DNA of 64,000 nt, taken from NCBI GenBank assembly GCA_946807835.1, contig OX327684.1:15896501-15960500 (forward strand). Direction: 5' to 3'. The notes below the pieces were generated by a model. It had not been told where the DNA came from. It searched no databases and was given only the letters and a program-made list of their open reading frames with translations. Within the stretch, counting starts at the first letter, position 1. Every line of letters begins with the position of its first letter. Source of the stretch: Ailanthus altissimus. Its lineage: Eukaryota > Streptophyta > Magnoliopsida > Sapindales > Simaroubaceae. A program made the translations under genes and the position numbers. This document shows positions 24,385 to 37,110 of this stretch, piece after piece.

Positions 24385-25602
24385 CTAGTGCTGACATTTG
24401 TGAGTTTGTCCATTCACATTCACCCCCTCCACATCCATAACATCATCGTTAGGGTCGCTGAAATGGGCATAGGTCCTGGAGCGCTTGCTCTCGTTGTAAT
24501 CAAACATATTTGGTAAGTCCCCAGCATAACTTCCGCTTGGAATGCCTACATGTCTAACTAAGCGCACAATTACCTCTTTCTTCTCATGGTCTTTTGGTAC
24601 TAATTTACGATATACCGAAATAACCTATAAATCAACCAACCATATTAAGTTATGCTTAAAACAAAATAAAAGTTATAAACCAATATATATATTTTTCATT
24701 CATATCAACACATACCAAATCATTTCCTAATATTGTATTCTGAACCTCATCGAACAATGGAGTCCCTCGAGTCATCCAATTTAAAATACGAGGGAAGCGA
24801 TCACCATTATGATAATCAAAAACTTCTCCGCACACTGAAATTGCCTCGAAAATTCATACATAATATAATTATTTTTAAAATATAAGTTTGGCGTATACAA
24901 AATAAATATATAATTAAGATCAAAAAATTAAGTACAATAAAATTATGGCATACCAGAAATGCGTGCGAAAAGCTATAGATGTTGTAACTCTCAAACTTCC
25001 TCTGTGCAAACTCTTTCCTATTTATTTTCTCAAGTTTTTGGAATGCAGCCTTCTTAAGTAAGTTATGAAGCACGGTCCATGCAATATTGTCCCATGGATA
25101 CTTATTAAACTCATCAAGGTCATCCACTAAATATAGAACAAAATTTTGAATCCCACTACGCTCATCACGTGGGATCAAAACACGATGCACAAAATAAAAT
25201 AAACTCAACTTTACTGTATCTGCATCGTCCATTTTCTCTAAATTCAGACGTGCGTACCATTGATCAAGAAATATGTAAGATAATTTCTTTACCCCAGAAA
25301 AATATGTATCCCATAATCGAGTGCCTAATTTCCTATGCAGCTGCTGGGCAGGAGGGTAATCTCGCATTTGTAGTCCAATGATTAGTACAAACTCCTGCCA
25401 GCTTAATCGGATGCGTTTCCTCCCTATGTAAAACCACATCTCAACTTCTAAATTAAAGGTATGCACCTCACGCAACAATAACTCGTGCACCAAAATATCA
25501 GAGAATGTCAATTCTGACATATCTATAAAATGCCCCATACACGTCTGCCTAAATAATATTTTCTGATTTTTTGTCAGTTTATCTTTTATATAATTTAGAC
25601 CT
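24385..25602 (-). CDS. DUF1985 domain protein, transposon-associated (Ulp1-type family)
   Basis: Three exons fit: about 25602–24954, 24834–24716 and 24624–24385. The first carries the DUF1985 core: MGHFIDMSEL, MWFYIGRKRIRLSWQEFVLI, TRLWDTYFSG, DTVKLSLFYFVHRVLIPRDE and VDDLDEFNKYPWDNIAWTVL. The reading stays open upstream of the ATG at 25538 (ILFRQTC), so the true start may lie in an earlier exon. Exon 2 has FDYHNGDRFPRILNWMTRG; exon 3 ends in an acidic tail (DPNDDVMDVEGVNVNGQ). In plants DUF1985 proteins usually belong to transposons that also carry a C48 (Ulp1-like) peptidase; none is visible here. Its biochemical role is unknown. The exon 1–2 join is one base out of frame as I read it, so either the border is wrong or there is a frameshift. 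It could be a captured fragment or a degraded element. Confidence 0.7.
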
Positions 25603-25604
25603 CA

Positions 25605-26220
25605 TATTATAAGCCGTCACTGATGCACGAAAAAATATATGCTCTGAAATTCTATATTTTTTCGATACGTTCTCTTTCCTATAACAATAAAAAAAATAAA
25701 CAAAAGACATTAATATTAAAAAAAATAATAATAAGGGAAAAGTTCATAAATAACATGCTACATATAACATACAATATTATTTACAGAAATAATTAATTTA
25801 ACATACATAAAAATCATAATACATTATAATAATTAATTACTAACATATTAATCAACATATTATAATAAAATCAAACCAAAATTAATAATTAATAACTAAT
25901 ATATTAATCAACATTAATTATATATTAAAATCAAAATAATCATATATAAATTATAATTACATAAGATACTCACAATAATAATAAATAATGTTACAAATCA
26001 AAATTAATGAGTCATTTAAGCAAATTTTTTCATCTATTAGATCAATTCCTTCTAAATTCTATTTATGAAAATTTTTCTTTATTTAATTTAAATAAAATTA
26101 CATTTATCCCTTTAATTTAAAATTTTTTAAAAAATAATTTAATGTAATTTTATTAATATATTTAATTAATTTAAATAACATTAAATTTAATTAATTTAAA
26201 AAAATCAAATTCAAAAAAAC
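25605..26220. other. Extremely AT-rich stretch upstream of the DUF1985 gene
   Basis: Runs of A and T with small imperfect palindromes (for example around 26150–26200) and no ORF. Probably the non-coding part of the same transposable element. Confidence 0.4.
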
Positions 26221-26226
26221 GTTTTT

Positions 26227-26265
26227 GCACCACGTGACATCTTATACAGGAGTCACGTGGTGCAA
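26227..26265. repeat. Inverted repeat: 13-bp arms, 13-base loop, G-box cores
   Basis: The arm TGCACCACGTGAC pairs with GTCACGTGGTGCA. Each arm holds CACGTG, the G-box core bound by plant bZIP and bHLH factors. Inside very AT-rich DNA this GC-rich dyad stands out. Confidence 0.85.
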
Positions 26266-26267
26266 CA

Positions 26268-26299
26268 GTGCGACATCGCGGACGTCCGCGATGCTGCAC
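26268..26299. repeat. 20-bp perfect palindrome centred on GACGTC, extended to ~32 bp
   Basis: CATCGCGGACGTCCGCGATG (26274–26293) is a perfect palindrome. GTGC and GCAC extend the symmetry outward past a two-base mismatch. Its centre GACGTC is a C-box type bZIP core. It could be a regulatory or cruciform-forming site of a transposon. It is about 660 bases upstream of the DUF1985 reading. Confidence 0.85.
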
Positions 26300-27120
26300 G
26301 AGATGACCTCGAGATTAACAACGGCGACTGCCCGCCGCTTTAGCTGCCGTCTGCATCTCAAATATCAACCCAAAAATCTCATTTTTTGTCCATTTTCAAC
26401 GTTTCTTACACCATTCAAACTCGTTTTTTACATAAAATTCAATAATTTCATCTATTTCTAACTTCAAATACAAATTCTAATAAATTTTTAACAATTTTAT
26501 AAAAAAATTTAAATTTTTTAAAAGTTAAACAAAACTTACCAAAATTAGACAATTTTTTTTATTTGAAATGATAATTATGTTGTATAAACTCCGATTTATG
26601 CAATGATAACTTCAAAATTTCTGATCTAATAATTTTTAATAATTTTTGGTGATTTCAGTAATTTTCAATTGAGAGAATCGTTAATTTAATATATGGGTAA
26701 ATATGTCCAAAATGTAAATTTTTAGTTAATAAATTATATTTAATTTTAATTTGATTAAAAGAGCATAATAATAAAATAAATGGGCTATTTGTAAAATTTT
26801 TCCAACAATTAACTTAATAAACTGCGATAATGGGCCAAACCAATAGAATTCTGTCCACTTGCATTAAACCCAAAAGGACCAGACCAGACCAAGAGCCATT
26901 TATGCCTGTGGCCCAAGCCAGTTCAAGATGATCCTGCTTCTCCAAATTTAACCTGACCCAACTATTTGCCATTCGCAGATTCCAATTCTACCGTATTAAT
27001 AGCAACTTAAATCACTAAATATCTGCATAAAATCTCCATCAATAACAATTCATCTTCTATATGGCTTAACTTTGTACCGATAATTAATTATTAAACCTGT
27101 AGGGTGGGAATAAAAAGCAC
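26300..27120. other. Spacer between the DUF1985 unit and the MTP11 3' end
   Basis: GC-rich for about 50 bases after the palindrome, then AT-rich. Short ORFs are not supported. The last few hundred bases probably include MTP11 3' flanking sequence. Confidence 0.4.
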
Positions 27121-27162
27121 CAACAAGATATATAATATATATGCAAATCCCATTTCTAGCTC

Positions 27163-30100
27163 CTAGGAGTGTGCTTGAGCATGCTCAGGTTTGTGAGTGT
27201 ACTCGTAGTCAAGATGAACGAAGGCACGTTCAATCTCTGGCAGAAGCTCAAGCTTCTCTTGCAAGGATTCACCAATATCATGGGCCTCTTGCAGGGGCAT
27301 GTTTGCTGGCAGTACAATGTCAACCTCAACGAAGTAGTGAGACCCAAATGTGTAAGCTCGGACTGTATCAATATGTCTTATGGCCTTGTGGTGGTTCCAG
27401 CAGAGGTATGTGAGCTTTTGTAGAAATTCCGGAGTTGCAGATCTTCCAACAAGGGAGTTTACATTTTCCAACACTGTCATTGACCATGTGCGGATGGTAT
27501 ACAGGGCCAGCTGCAACAAGTAATATATATGGACACGTCAATATAGAGTTGTTAAAATATGGTGAGCTATTACACGTTTATCGTTCATCACATAAAATCT
27601 TTTCTGTGACCATATCATTCACCCTTATTCAAAAGATCTAAAAAGGTCATTGATCATAGTCGAACTAAATGGCTAGCATATTTGAGTCATTCTCCAGTTC
27701 AGAAGACAGCAAAGTCTCCAAGATCTCTAAGGGGGGAACAGACAGGAGAATCTATGATTATCAGAAAGTGCCGAGTAACATTTACCAGATCTTACTCAAA
27801 TTGCAGGGCAACTACTAAAAATGCTAATGCATAGATGATGATATGATGACAGTAACTTCTGCTAAATGTTAGCTTAACTAACAAAAGCATCAGTTCCTCA
27901 ATTCCCTGCCATGAACACAGAAACAAATGAACATATAGAGAGAGAGATTCAACTTACAATAATAGCTCCAACAGGATCAATCCAGTCATCAATGTAATTA
28001 GCAAGGAGAGCAGCAATGAGACCAATGATGTTGGTGATAACATCAAAAAAGTGATCCTGGGCATAAGCCTTGACAATCTCATTTGTAAAGGCACGGCAAT
28101 AGACAACCAGAAGAAGTTTTACCAGGGTCACTGACAGCATGATGCCCACAACCCATCGCTCTTGCTCTTTGGTAAGGTTGAATTGATCCTCCTGTCGCAA
28201 GTGCCAGCATATGAGAAACAGTCATCTTTCAAGTACATCCAGTAGGGTAAGCAAAAGTGACATTCAAAAATGGAAAAAGGAAGTTCAATACACTAAAAAA
28301 TTAATTGAGGAATGCTTACATCAGATATCATAGTGCGTACTGACTCCAAGATAATCTGCAGTCCAAGAGTTGCCATGACAGAGGCAAACACAAGAATCCC
28401 CTGTAGATCATTCATAAATCAAGGATTAAGTGCCACAATGAAATCCCAAAGATTCATAAAACTATAGAAACATCAGTATATGTCTCTAGCAACTTGAATA
28501 GATCAAAGTTCAATGCTTTACACTAGAATAAAGAAACACTATTTAGTCATGAGTAATAAATGTTCAGTTCCACAATCTGCTAAAGACCCAAACTACAAGA
28601 TTTTCCCAGTATTTTCTGTGTAGACAAGTTATAATCTACATTCTAAACTTCCTGGAAGAAGAACAAACAAGATCATAACCTCAAGATTCATAATAGCAAC
28701 AGGTATAATCAATCTTAGAGCTAATGCTGCTCAGCAATAGTCCACTCTTTTTCCCAGCTTTTTCTTTCTAAGCTAGAAGTAAACTTTTTTCTCTTAATCA
28801 AAACAACAATTCATTTTGATCAAGCCACAACGCTTCATTTGTTTGTTGCAATGTCTCATTTTAAACTTTGTTGGTTTGTCTAAATAAAATTGATTCCAAC
28901 TAAAATTCTCATTTTTGTTTCCAAATTCTAAATTTCTAATATTCGATGAGAAATTCAATCAATTTGATTCTATTCCACATATGTATATGTTTCATATCTT
29001 GTATTATGTTTACAAAAGATATGCACTTTTCAAATTCTGATGTGTTGACAAATACAGTAATCATTCCTATGTCCATACATCCAATGAGCCATTTTACAAA
29101 CAAATAGGTATAAAACAGAACAGATACAAAGGTCATACTTGTAATGAAATTTAAACAATTGAATAAAGAGGCACTCTACTCTACCCATTGTTGAAGACCA
29201 AAATGATCAAAAATTAACCATGAATGGAAAAACAAGCAGATTAGTTAGTTGACAATTCCACAAGAAGAGCAAATCATAGATTGTAACAAAAAACTTCAAC
29301 AGACAGCAAAATCACATAACGCATGCACATAATAACTTAAATAAAACTAGAGAGTCCATATTTTGATGCATTTTAACAGCACCAATCATCTATAAAGAAA
29401 AACTTAAAATGACATATATTAAACAATTCAAAAAAGACTAACCAATGGCTGCATCCTTTTTTTTCCAATAGGGTATTGGTATGGGTTTGGTGTTTGCATG
29501 GAGAATGCAGTAAACCACAAGATGAAGCCAGATAGAAGGTCAAGGAGAGAGTCTAATGTGGATGCAATGATAGCCAATGAACCACTTCGGACGGATGCAT
29601 AAACTTTAGCAGCAAAAAGAACCATGTTAGCAACATTCGATATTCTAATGGCCATTGTCTCACTTCTAGCCAAATTTTCCCGCTCTTCCTGCAACCGTAA
29701 TAAGCAAATTCAATTTAGAGACCAAGATATAACATCGTATTTATACATACGTGGCAATATATACCTTCGACATTCCGGAAACAAAACCACGTTCAGCTAA
29801 GGCATCCATTTCATTAAATCCCTCAAGCATCTCTACCTGCTGCTGATAGTACTCAGCCACGTTATCTTCTGGACCTGAATCCATCAAACAAACGAATGGA
29901 GATGAAATTGACGCAATCTGTGGGAGTATAAGTAGATATATTATATTATATTTATAAATACAAGCATAATATTATATCGAAAACTATTGAGATAAGATTA
30001 ACACATTTTATCTACAATGCTTAACTTACAAGGAGAAAGAACAAATGATGTACTCCAAAAGAATCCCCATCAAACCCAAAATTCTTTTCTTCACCATTCA

Positions 30101-31130
30101 GATATTCACATCAGCATCTAACTCTTATACTAATACTAAAACTTAGAAGTAAGCAGAAACCCCTAAAGAACTGTAATTGCTGCAACTGAACAATAATTTC
30201 AATTAAAGAAAAAAGAGAAATGTCTCACTCATAAATTCATCACACCATTTCCAGGCTATGACTTTCTATTTTAAGCGTTTAAACAATTTTATAAACCAAA
30301 ATTGAAATAAAACAAAATAAATAAAAACTATCATACTAAACTCCTCAATAAGCTGCCGCATGTTTTAACTTCATGCAGCATAGAAACTTTATTTATTTTG
30401 GAAAAAAAAAAAACTATTTCAATCATAAGCTATTAAAACGGAAAAAAAAACAATAAACAAATCCACATACACTAACAAAAGTAGTCAAGTTCAAAATTTG
30501 CACCTCTTAACAAGACGGAAAGCTGCAAAACAAGCCACTCAAAAGTTAAAGTAAGACTCCGAAAATCCAAGAAACAAAATTTTGCCATAGAACCTCAAAA
30601 GTTCAAGCAAACACAACTTAAATCACATACCTTCTCTAGTTTGCGCCTTTAACTACTACGTTATTTTGCCAGTTCTTAAAGCTTAAAATAATTTTTATTT
30701 TTGGGTAAATTCTTGTCCATTTTTTCCTGATCACACAAATTATACTTTGAGAATCGAATAAATACTCCACTAAGAAATTTCAAAGTTCAAAAATTAAAAG
30801 AAAAAAGATAATGCTATAATAAGCAAATACTAATAAACAAAGCTCGTTATTCAGTGTTGTCAATTCAAGCACGATTCAAAAATAAATAACTACATAAAAT
30901 TTACATCAAAAGAAATAAATGAATAATTATTTCAAACTATTTTTTTAAGAAATTAAATAATCACCTAAAACTCCGAGGCAATCATGGAGGCCACGAGGAG
31001 GCTTCTTCTCAGTGTGCTCAGCCGATAACTGAAAGCCGTCGAAGTTCAACCGCCACGACCGGTCGACATTGCTGTGCTGCGTCAGCAACGACACCTCCTC
31101 GTCGCTTTCACGTGTCACCGGCTCCACCAT
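27163..31130 (-). CDS. MTP11: Metal tolerance protein 11, Mn-CDF cation transporter
   Basis: MTP11 moves Mn2+ into Golgi or prevacuolar compartments in exchange for protons and protects against manganese excess. Six exons with GT–AG introns: 30965–31130, 29765–29874, 29443–29688, 28320–28400, 27958–28191 and 27163–27510. They total 1185 bases, 394 codons plus stop, equal as I recall to the Arabidopsis protein. All phases join and no stop or frameshift is seen. The N-terminus has [16 protein letters not shown]. The two DxxxD metal sites typical of the Mn branch are present: DSLLD (about residues 138–142, TM2) and DHFFD (247–251, TM5). The cytoplasmic C-terminal domain includes [20 protein letters not shown] and ends in a His-containing tail ([10 protein letters not shown]). 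A good Met start lies at 31130. Confidence 0.96.
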
Positions 31131-31261
31131 TTTCCGGTCACCGTAATAAATAAAAAGAGAAAGCTAGATAAGAAGCGAAAAATTGAGGGGAAAAGGAGGG
31201 CGTTTTCGGAATATTGAGATCGGTTCTGTTGAGGTTAGCATTAACAGTTCGAAGAGAGTGA

Positions 31262-31470
31262 GTGTGGAGGAAATAAGAAACATTAACGTGAACGCGAGAA
31301 AAATATTAATATAAGGGTGGGTTGTTTGTATTTACGTGGCGGGAGATGATTGGTTGTGGCTAAGGGCACGTTATTGGCTGCGTGGAGGTGCTGGGTTTAC
31401 GTGTGGAGATGCCGAATACGTGGACGGTAAAAATTGATTCAGCGGGCAGGAGTAGGTATCACGTGAGAGG
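31262..31470 (-). promoter_or_regulatory. MTP11 promoter region with TATA-like box and ACGTG cluster
   Basis: On the minus strand a TATA-like CCTTATATTAATA lies near 31300–31318, about 175 bases upstream of the MTP11 ATG. Farther upstream, ACGTG cores occur near 31334, 31399 and 31418, an ACGT core near 31368, and a perfect CACGTG G-box at 31460–31465. Another ACGTGG is at 31705. ACGT cores are bound by bZIP/bHLH factors, including ABA- and light-responsive ones. The transcription start is not known. Confidence 0.4.
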
Positions 31471-31479
31471 GAAGGTTTG

Positions 31480-32560
31480 GATATGATACGAGTTGGAATC
31501 AAGTAGATAATGATGTAGTCCATGTGATTCTCTAGGTGGGTCCCGCCCGCTTAGGACCAACTCGGGTTCTGTCCCAGGGAATGTCATGTTGCACCAGAGG
31601 AGCATCAAGGAATGGGGATGATCACCTTTCGATTATGAAATACTGTCGTCTAAGAGGACAAAAATGAGTTTTAATATAGTTAGCAGAGCCAATAAACGGA
31701 GATGACGTGGCGAGCTCAAGTGAGCGCGAGTTTAGCTGATAAATTCTGTTCTCATTGATATGAGGATACGGATTAGTGGGCCCACCAGAATTCAGATAAG
31801 ATTTTAAAATTGGAAATAAAAATATCCTATGATTAATTAAAATGGTTGCTTTTTTTTTTTACCATTCTCTCAAGAATACGTTTTTGGCAAGTTGCTCCAA
31901 GTATATACTCCACCATGTGTTAACCAAAATTTGGGAATGAGTATTAGGTGAGGATTTAATGTCCGTCAAAATTATGATGATTCTAAATTATTATGTTTTA
32001 CTTTTACGATTTGTGGAGTGTTGTTACCCCGCACGAAGGAGATATTTGTTAGGATATATATAGAAATGCATCAACGAAAGCCTTTTAAATGAAAGTGTGA
32101 TGTGAAAAAGAATAAAAAAATGTTGCTTGTGGAGAATAATTTCTCGTTATTTTCGCGGCTAGCTTTGCTTTAGCATTAAATAAAATATTAAACGCAAGAA
32201 AATGGTGGAGGATAACAAGTGGATGGATCACTTTCGTGGCCGAAATTGTTAGTTCATACTTGGCGGCTGAATGGTTTATCATTGTTCAAGGTCGGCGGTG
32301 GACTGGATGTCGGTACAACGTCTAAATAGTTCACCTATTTCAAAGCCCGTACATAACTATATGTCCTAGAGTTGATAGTTTTCATTCTGGACTTAAACAT
32401 TATTAAGACTAGACTGCATTAAAGCTGTCTCGTAAAAAATGTGCTAGTGAAATGAAAGTTAGCCTTGTTTCTTCAATAAAAGAAACGAGAAAAGCTTAAA
32501 AATATATATATATATATTTTTTTTTGGGCAAGGAAAGCTAATTAAGTGTTACGTGTCAAT
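31480..32560. other. Intergenic DNA upstream of MTP11
   Basis: No gene recognised. A 65-codon minus ORF at 32085–32282 has no recognisable features. Poly-T runs occur near 31850 and 32515. Confidence 0.4.
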
Positions 32561-32569
32561 TGTTTATTA

Positions 32570-33080
32570 TTAATTTAAAAAATTAATCTGTTAGGTAATA
32601 TTATATATTTATTTATATATATTTTAAATTTATTTAATTTTTATTTGAAGTGAGACGTGATATTTTTTGACACTCAATCACGTGACACTATTATTGTAAT
32701 GTGACTCAAATTCAAGGATTAATTTAGCTCATATTGCCCATCCCCCCACGATTAAGGGACTATTACCCACGTGACAATTCTTATTAGGGTTTAAGACACA
32801 AAATTTTTTGAATCTATTTGGCACATATTGCCCATCCCCCTAGCAACATGAGGGACCCACATCTCATGTGACAATCTCTATTATAGTAATTTTGAGGACT
32901 TACATACGAATGAGAATTCGAGTCTACACTGATACCACTTGTCACAGGCTGAGCGCTTACTATTGACCCAAAAGACTAACCTGTTAGATAATGCTGCATA
33001 CACAACTTTATATACCCAAAATTTATCCAATTTCTATTCAATGTCAGACGTGACATAAAACAATAAGTTACAACAAAGAC
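32570..33080 (+). repeat. Diverged direct repeat, two copies ~395 bp apart
   Basis: The phrases CTGTTAGGTAATATT / CTGTTAGATAATGCT and AGACGTGATAT / AGACGTGACAT occur in the same order in both copies, with CATATTGCCCATCCCCC repeated at about 32732 and 32825. No coding sequence. Confidence 0.6.
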
Positions 33081-33419
33081 CAATACATCACAAATTCTTA
33101 GAACAATACGTACAACACAAGGACTTAATAACAATTATTTTTTTGTAATATATATGCAGTTTCACTGCAACTCTAAAAGTTGTCATTCATTAATCACCAT
33201 GGATGCCTCTTATTCAAATTCAATAGGATGTCCAACTAATAGCAAAAGCTTCAACAGATTAAAGGTTTTGTTGTGAAAAAGCTTCTTGACAAGTTATATT
33301 TATGATGTTGAACTTAATGTACTCTAAAAAATTTTATTTTATCCTGACCAATTTTATTTTATTTATATTATTATTAATATATAGCTTGAATTATTTATTT
33401 TTTCCTAGTTTATGAAGTC

Positions 33420-33999
33420 AAAATTAAATTGTTTATTTTATCACATGCTTAATGCTTATAATCATATCATCAGTAATTAGATTAATTAGGGAAACTGTGA
33501 TGAAACTTGAAGAAAAAAAAAATTATCTTTAGCTTGAATAAATTGATGTATAATCAATGCGTAAATATTTTGAGTTTCATATGAGATAAAAAAATATACT
33601 TATATAGCATATATAGTTGTTTAAAGAACCTATTTTTAATGAATCTTACTTTAGTCTAATTATCATAGAAAAATAGATAATTGATTAGATAAAGTATTTT
33701 TACTTGACCATCGAAAAAGGTTTACGAATATATTAGGTTTCTTATTTAACAATTCATGTTGATAAATTAAATTAAGAAGAGTAATTAGATTCAAGTAAAG
33801 TATTGAGAGATAATTATGATCCTAAACTTTTTAATATTTGTGAACTTATAGTTGTTTTCTTCATTTTATTTTGCTTTTACTTCCTTTGTTATTTAGTTTA
33901 GATTTTAATTGTTTGAGTTATCAATTGTTTGAATAAGAATAGAAAGACATAATTTTAATACTTAACAAATTTACTAATAAATCCTTGTAAGAACGATAA
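33420..33999 (+). mobile_element. Fragment of a family-A/B-like LTR, cut at 34000
   Basis: The order of phrases (CTTAATGCTTATAAT, TTTTAATGAATCTTA, CTTGACCATCGAAAAAGG, ATAATTTTAATACTT, CTTGTAAGAACGATA) follows the LTRs at 6396 and 45286–46389. The match stops at 34000, where the copia-type LTR starts. The remaining end of this LTR was not found on the far side. Confidence 0.5.
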
Positions 34000-35489
34000 T
34001 GTTGGTGTTGCATCTAAGAGTGTATGCATGTAATAGTATTTATTGAATCATTTATGCATGTCAAACATACATATATGCAACAGAATAAAATTTTAATTTT
34101 TTATTCAACAAACACATATTGAATTAAAGTGTGTTACACTAACAGAATTAGAAAAACATACCTTTAAAGCCATTCAATGAAGAATTCAAGCTTGAAACTC
34201 ACCTTAAAGTGTTCTCTTGATCAATTTTAGCCCACAATAATCTGATGGGATTGTGAAGTTAGAACAATAACATCTAATTTCATCAGAATCAAAATCGTGC
34301 AACACTTACTCTCAATCTCTCTTAATTTTTCAAAATGTGAAATAAGGACTTCATTGAAACATTTTTAAACGTTAGCTTATATATGGCCAAAAATGGAGAC
34401 TGCTTTGCAACATTTGCAAAGTTTAAAATACTTGGCAAATAATCACTTAACATTTATCATTTATGCATCCCAAGCATAAAGACAAGTATGCATTTGCCAT
34501 TTCTCACCCATTAAAGCCATGCATATGCCATGCATCACATGAATTTGCTATGTGTCATATATCCAATAATTAACTACTTTAACTAATAAAATATAAATTT
34601 AACACTTAAACTTTGACACATGTATTTTTCAAAAGATTTTGAAAAAAATTCTACTTTCCAAATTTTTTTCAAATTAAACCGTTTGACCTAATCCGCTACT
34701 CCAGTTCTCGACGAGTACATTTTATATTGTAAGACCCCTTAGGTTCACACGCTTTGTCTTACTAAACTCTTCTGTAAGTCCATGAACAATACTCCATACA
34801 CACATTACAAATATTAAAGAACGACGTGTCGAACCATACAAGTCGAGATCAACCATATCCGTATAATTCTTCCGTCACACATATCCTGAAAGAGCGAAAA
34901 TATAGATCATCACCGTCAAATCTCTATACGCTCGACTGTGAACTTATCTCTAGATTCATATTCTCATAAACAATATCTGTAAACTCCTTTGTGATATTGT
35001 TTAACCCTATGAAAAACTCTTTTTTTTTAGATTTATACTTGTGGCCACAAAACTTCTTGAAATACAATCTCGAAGCATCAAGATATATAACCCACTCATA
35101 TAAGATGACGGATCACATATCTACACATACTAGACTTCATGAGCATCAGACCATACCCAACAATACCTAAAGGTTAGACTATAAAATGTATCTACCACGC
35201 GTGGAATTAAAGCATGGTGGATCACTCACAAGCCTACCATGACGCTTAAATTAAAGGACCACAAATACTATTAATAAGCATAAATTATATATATTATTTT
35301 TACACCCTTAACTTCATTAATTGCTCATTTAATAAGAATATTATGCTTTTATATATTTTATTGTTATTTTGTAAGTTTGGAGTCAATGGAGCAATTGGGG
35401 ATGAAAATTTAAGAAAAATAAGGTAAAACATCAAATTACTACAGTACATGTTACAATGCTATGAACAATGATTTGCTGCAGTACCTTCG

Positions 35490-35944
35490 TGACGCTAAAC
35501 AAGCGCTGATGGGTCGTGATTTCATTCACAAAGATGAAATTAGTTGATATCGTTCAACAAAAATAAAAATTGAAAATGGTAGAATACTAATTCAAAAGAA
35601 AAGTTTTGAATACTTGATTTTTGAAATTACAAAGTCTGAATGTTTTTCCTCTCATCTCTCATGTATTTATAGAGACCTATTGGGATTTTTAGCATTTATT
35701 ACAGCAATTAATGACAACTTGTAACTATTAACTACCAATTACTATAAATAACTAAGGCACTTAGAATGCCAGCATTTATTACAACACAATTAATAAAAAC
35801 TACCAACAACTACCAATAATAAAGTTTTACTTCAAAACTAATTATCAAACTATTAACTACACTAATAAATATAGTTGTAGGCTCTTGAAAGTTTCTCATT
35901 ACATGGGCTACCCATATGGGCTGCTATGCTGCTGTTCCCTATTA
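35490..35944 (-). repeat. 3' LTR of the gypsy element
   Basis: 455 bp; matches 44843–45285 (shared phrases CTGATGGGTCGTGATTT, CATTTATTACAGCAATTAAT and GTTATTACATGGGCT-like text). The minus-strand start reads TAATAGGG, against TGATGGGG in the partner. Confidence 0.85.
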
Positions 35945-36099
35945 TTATCTTTCGCTTGAAAAAAACTCATCCTCGAATGTTCATATAGGTTGCATTTAGG
36001 ATGATAGGTGGAGATATTTGCTACGTTGAAAGTTTTTTATATACCCATGTCATCGGGTAGGTTTATCACACATGCATTATCATTACTCATCTTTAAAAC

Positions 36100-37110
36100 T
36101 TTAAAAGGATCATAATGTTTCTGCCATAGTTTTCCATGAACTCCTGTAGGTAGCCACTCCTTACGTAAATGAACCATCACATTATCATACACCTCAAACA
36201 TTTGATGTTTTCAATGCTTGTCTACAACTGCCTTGTATTTGAGGTTATTCTCTTCCAAAGATTGATGTACCTTTTGGAATATCTTTAAATAGGTATCTGC
36301 TAAAGCAAACGTAATTGCATTAAAACCTACAGTAGAAGAAAGTTTCACTAGATCCACAACATGCCTTAGAATTTTAGTATAAACAATAGAGAAAAGACTC
36401 ATTTCGGTAAAACGATTGACTGAGTTGTTGTAAACAAACTCAGCTTGTACCAAAGTAAAGTCCCATTATCCCTTCTTGTTTCCACATATGCATCTAATTA
36501 GATTTTTCAAAGAACGGTTTATCACTTCTGTTTGGCCATCAATTTAGGGATATGTTGTACTAAAAAACTTTAATGTAGTCCCTAAACCTTTTCCATAATA
36601 TTAGCTAAGAGGCTGCCAAGAATTTGTTGTCCCTATTTGAAGTGATGAAAAGTGGTACACCATGTAAATAAATAACTTCTTTAAATAACAGTTTAACTCT
36701 ATGGTGTGCATCTGTTGTCTTACGATATAGAATGAAGTGTGACATTTTGAAAAATTGATTAACCATCACAAATATGGCATCACTACTCCTCTGGGTCATT
36801 GGTAAACCAAGTGCAAAGTCCATCGAGATATCATCCCAATGTGCATTAGGAATAGGCAAAGGCATGTACAAACTTCTGTTTTGTGACTGCCCCTTGCTCG
36901 TTTGACAAGTTGGATACCTTTGCACAAACTTTCCAGTATCTCTTTTAAGTTGAGGCTAGTAATAACGTTCCGCTAAACCAACTATGGTCTTGTCTTTACC
37001 CATGTAGCCGCTCAAGTCGCTAGAATGCATATCCCTTAGCAACTTGTCACGTAAGGAGCTCCTTAGAATGCACAATCTGCTCCTCTTAAACAAATACCCA
37101 TCTTGAACCA
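36100..37110 (-). pseudogene. Integrase fragment of the gypsy element
   Basis: Minus-strand blocks 36925–36605 and 36453–36211 carry the integrase core ([46 protein letters not shown]) and the region after it (QAEFVYNNSVNRFTEMSLFS). Integrase inserts the DNA copy into the host chromosome. The family's second catalytic Asp, in the SDRD motif, is Asn here (SNRD). The third catalytic Glu is still legible near 36525 (DGQTEVINR), next to a stop codon. No clear chromodomain is readable beyond. Confidence 0.85.

Noticed and set aside
26225..26461. 78-codon ORF over the palindromes
   Set aside because: Its sequence is dictated by the palindromes and AT-rich DNA; no protein similarity was recognised.
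27141..27641. Plus-strand ORFs over the last MTP11 exon
   Set aside because: They are shadows of the conserved minus-strand exon.
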